This document shows, in pieces, positions 62,001-64,000 of a stretch of 64,000 nucleotides of DNA. Both the position numbers and the translations under genes were made by a program. Positions within the stretch are counted from its first letter, which is position 1, and every line of letters starts with the position of its first letter. The notes under the pieces are model-generated. The model was not told the DNA's origin. It did not search any database and saw only the letters and a program-made list of their open reading frames with translations. This stretch comes from Entoloma clypeatum (lineage: Eukaryota; Basidiomycota; Agaricomycetes; Agaricales; Entolomataceae): contig OY751493.1 of NCBI GenBank assembly GCA_963565915.1, forward strand, positions 3,348,001 to 3,412,000. The letters are read 5' to 3'.

Positions 62001-63635
62001 GCTCATTTTGAGATTTTTAGCGGACTTGGTCACTTTCAGTGGAAGAATTGAACTTCTCGTCTCCAAGTTGGGCCGTTCCAGTAAACCAAGTCCGCGGTAT
62101 ATTGTCGTTGTGAGTGTACTTCAACTTCAAATTCGATCGGCCGTGCTCAATCGGAACGGTCTTGTGCATCTTAGACTAATAAAGCTGTTCACATCGTTAT
62201 TATCACGAGCAAGGATGGTCATAGGATGACGAACCTGGAGAGAAAGATACCATTAGTAACCATTAAGAGTATAGGTATATCGAACCTGAGAGATGACTGG
62301 ATGGTGCGACTCCCTGTTTTCGAGAGTGTATCTTCGCGTTACTGACTAAATCAGGTCTTAAATGGACCAATCATGGAAGAAGGGGACCCCGTGTTCAGTT
62401 GTCATTTCAAGACTGAACTCATCACACATCTTCTGCAACTGACTCAAGCTAGTATAAATGTGCTCATTGGCCCCACGTATGTATCATTCATTCCCTTGAA
62501 GAAAAGATCCGACACCATACAGAGTTGATTATAACAAGAAGAAGGATAAAAAAGCTCAGATCAAATTTGCCAAGAACGAGGCAATCACGAAAGACAGCGT
62601 TTACAAAACTCACACCGTCTCTGTTGGATCTGGTGAGCCGCCCAACAGCCTGTCTCGTCCTCCTGCTAGGAGGAAGCCGGGCGTCGTGCGGCCAGTCACT
62701 CAAGGTAAACTTCTGCGGGCGGGAGGACCATCAGATGTAGGTTTTGCCTGTAGCTTGCAGCGAAGAACTCACCGCATTATATTCAAGCTTAAAGCCAAAC
62801 AGAAGCCAAAGCCTGCTGTCCGACCCCTACCTGGCCAATCAACCCCAGCAGCGGCACAGACGCCGATCGTCAAACACCAATCCACTCCATCCGTTGGGCA
62901 GCGTCCACCCCCAGCGCCTCCACGTAATAACGCGCCTCCTCCACCAACAAAACCCGAACTTCCAAAGTACCGCGCGAAGTATGCATTCTCGGGGCAGGAG
63001 GGAGAAATGTCTTTGGACAAGGACGATGTGGTTGAACTCGCGGAGAAGGATGATAATGGGTGGTGGCTCGTAAAGAAGGATGGGGTGGAAGGATGGGCTC
63101 CTCACAACTACCTTGAACTCGTACCTCCCAAGACCGCACCTGTCGCACCTCCCCCTCCCCCTGCGCGGCCTCGTCCGACACCCGCGGCCACCCCGTCAGC
63201 ACCGAAACCATCGTTAAGTTCGGTAGTGGCAGATGCGTCGGCCAAACCAGTATCGGTCTTTCCTGGAATGGCGCCCTCCAATGGCTCGGCTGCACCGTGG
63301 AAGAAGGCGGCTGCTCCTGAGCCGAGTTCGATTCGACCGTCGCCAGCACCAAAACCTCCTGGCCCACCTGTGGCTACGAAACCGAAGCCACCACCTATCG
63401 CGCCGAAGGTTGGAGTTGGCGCTCTGAAAATAGCAGCCAAGCCTCCTGTACCGTCGGCTTCTCGACCCACTGCGGCAATACCAGCTGGCGGGAATAATAG
63501 AGTAGCGAAGCCGGCGGCTGCCCCTGGGCAAATGGACTTGTCAGCTATGGTGAGTCAACCGTGTTTCAATTCTTACAAGTATTCTTGCTTAATCAAGGAT
63601 AGTTGGCAAAACGAGCGCAGAGATTAGCAGAATGA
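59004..63635 (+). CDS. MYO1: Class I myosin (motor, IQ, TH1, SH3)
   Basis: Actin-based motor for endocytic patches. A one-codon first exon (ATG 59004-59006) splices to '[20 protein letters not shown]', then '[20 protein letters not shown]', the fungal class I start. Motor motifs are '[15 protein letters not shown]' (P-loop), 'NNNSSRHGKYLEI' (switch I) and 'DIFGFEIFE' (switch II). The TEDS-site loop reads '[13 protein letters not shown]', with a Ser for PAK-type kinases. Two IQ motifs follow ('[15 protein letters not shown]', '[11 protein letters not shown]'), then a TH1 lipid-binding domain ('[13 protein letters not shown]'), a Pro-rich part and the SH3 domain ('[20 protein letters not shown]', '[20 protein letters not shown]'). 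The protein ends '[10 protein letters not shown]' at 63635, without the acidic tail common in fungal class I myosins. About eighteen introns; positions in the motor are approximate. Confidence 0.94.
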
Positions 63636-63832
63636 TCTGTTGTCATTTTTCATGAAAGCGGAACGGAAAATTATTTCGACAATTGTACAAAGCTCATAAA
63701 GCGTCGTGGACGGTCAAATAGATTGTATTAGATGCAGTACGGATCCGAATTGTGTGGTGTTGTGATTAACGAACGATGCGAATGCGGTGGGTATGAAACT
63801 AAGAGAACGAGAGTCGTGTAATTCATCAAGTA

Positions 63833-64000
63833 TTAGTAGTCTATGTCTGTGATGTCTAAAACAGGCGCAAGAGATACGTTCACATCCTCGTCTGAATCGG
63901 ACAAGACATCGAGGGCGACAAAAGATGGGGAGAGCTGGATGCTGCCGAGGGTGTCGTCGGTGCCAAAGTGTGGAAGCGCAGTGTGGTCGGACCTCCCACC
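63833..64000 (-). CDS. C-terminus of an unidentified gene running out of the window
   Basis: Minus-strand frame open to the window edge, reading 'LPHFGTDDTLGSIQLSPSFV' and 'ALDVLSDSDEDVNVSLAPVL', ending 'DITDIDY' with a stop at 63833-63835. It is acidic, likely a disordered tail. Convergent with the myosin gene. Too little to name. Confidence 0.55.
   Translation of the reverse strand, partial: GGRSDHTALPHFGTDDTLGSIQLSPSFVALDVLSDSDEDVNVSLAPVLDITDIDY

Noticed and set aside
63108..63531. Gly-rich and Arg-rich minus-strand frames near the end of the window
   Set aside because: Antisense of the myosin Pro/Ala-rich tail; no start context or domain.

Overview
The window looks like nuclear DNA of a mushroom-forming basidiomycete (Agaricomycetes). 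Genes are close together on both strands, and most are cut by several short GT-AG introns of roughly 45-75 bp. The protein set is fungal: POM152, CutC, Pfa4, Exg1, Mdm1, Cro1/She4, class I myosin with an SH3 tail, a Brh2-type BRCA2, and a seven-helix protein of the basidiomycete-expanded DUF6533 kind. I see no transposon, tRNA, rRNA, CRISPR array or prokaryotic operon. The window opens inside a gamma-tubulin complex gene and closes inside an unidentified minus-strand gene.

Layout. 0-14 kb: gamma-tubulin complex component end, inorganic pyrophosphatase, POM152 nucleoporin, a catalytically degenerate RNase III/dsRBD protein, a tail-anchored thioredoxin, histone H4, a lineage-restricted 609-aa protein, and ALG9. 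14-29 kb: DUF6533 membrane protein, a 1.4-kb gene-free stretch, CutC, a double-bromodomain Rsc4-type protein, a CCCH/RGG/coiled-coil protein with an exact-length internal duplication, Pfa4 palmitoyltransferase, an unknown protein, and a Sas4-like silencing factor. 29-42.5 kb: a doubtful small gene, secreted RNase T2, NAF1, mitochondrial EF-Ts, alkaline ceramidase, the MPP alpha subunit and a BRCA2 homolog. 42.9-64 kb: a taxilin/SUMO-like fusion, UAP1, exo-beta-1,3-glucanase, an OAC1-type mitochondrial carrier, Mdm1, Trm6, She4/UNC-45, class I myosin, and a partial gene.

Genes that work together. The myosin chaperone She4/UNC-45 lies directly upstream of, and on the same strand as, a class I myosin. 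Divergent pairs have very short shared promoters: ceramidase/MPP alpha start codons are about 21 bp apart, Pfa4/unknown about 56 bp, Trm6/She4 about 64 bp. Several of these spacers contain the palindrome CACGTG. Cell-wall and glycosylation functions (UAP1, Pfa4, ALG9, Exg1) are present but scattered, so I do not read them as a cluster.

The most unusual item is the gene at 42898-45139. A continuous 13-exon reading frame (about 514 codons, every junction GT-AG and in phase) places a SUMO-like beta-grasp domain in the middle of a taxilin-type coiled coil. Other points worth checking are the tail-anchored thioredoxin, the pseudo-RNase III, the 198-bp duplication in the CCCH protein, two BRC-like motifs in the BRCA2 homolog, and a class I myosin that appears to lack the usual acidic Arp2/3-binding tail. 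All gene models are from reading the sequence alone; exon borders in the longer genes are approximate.
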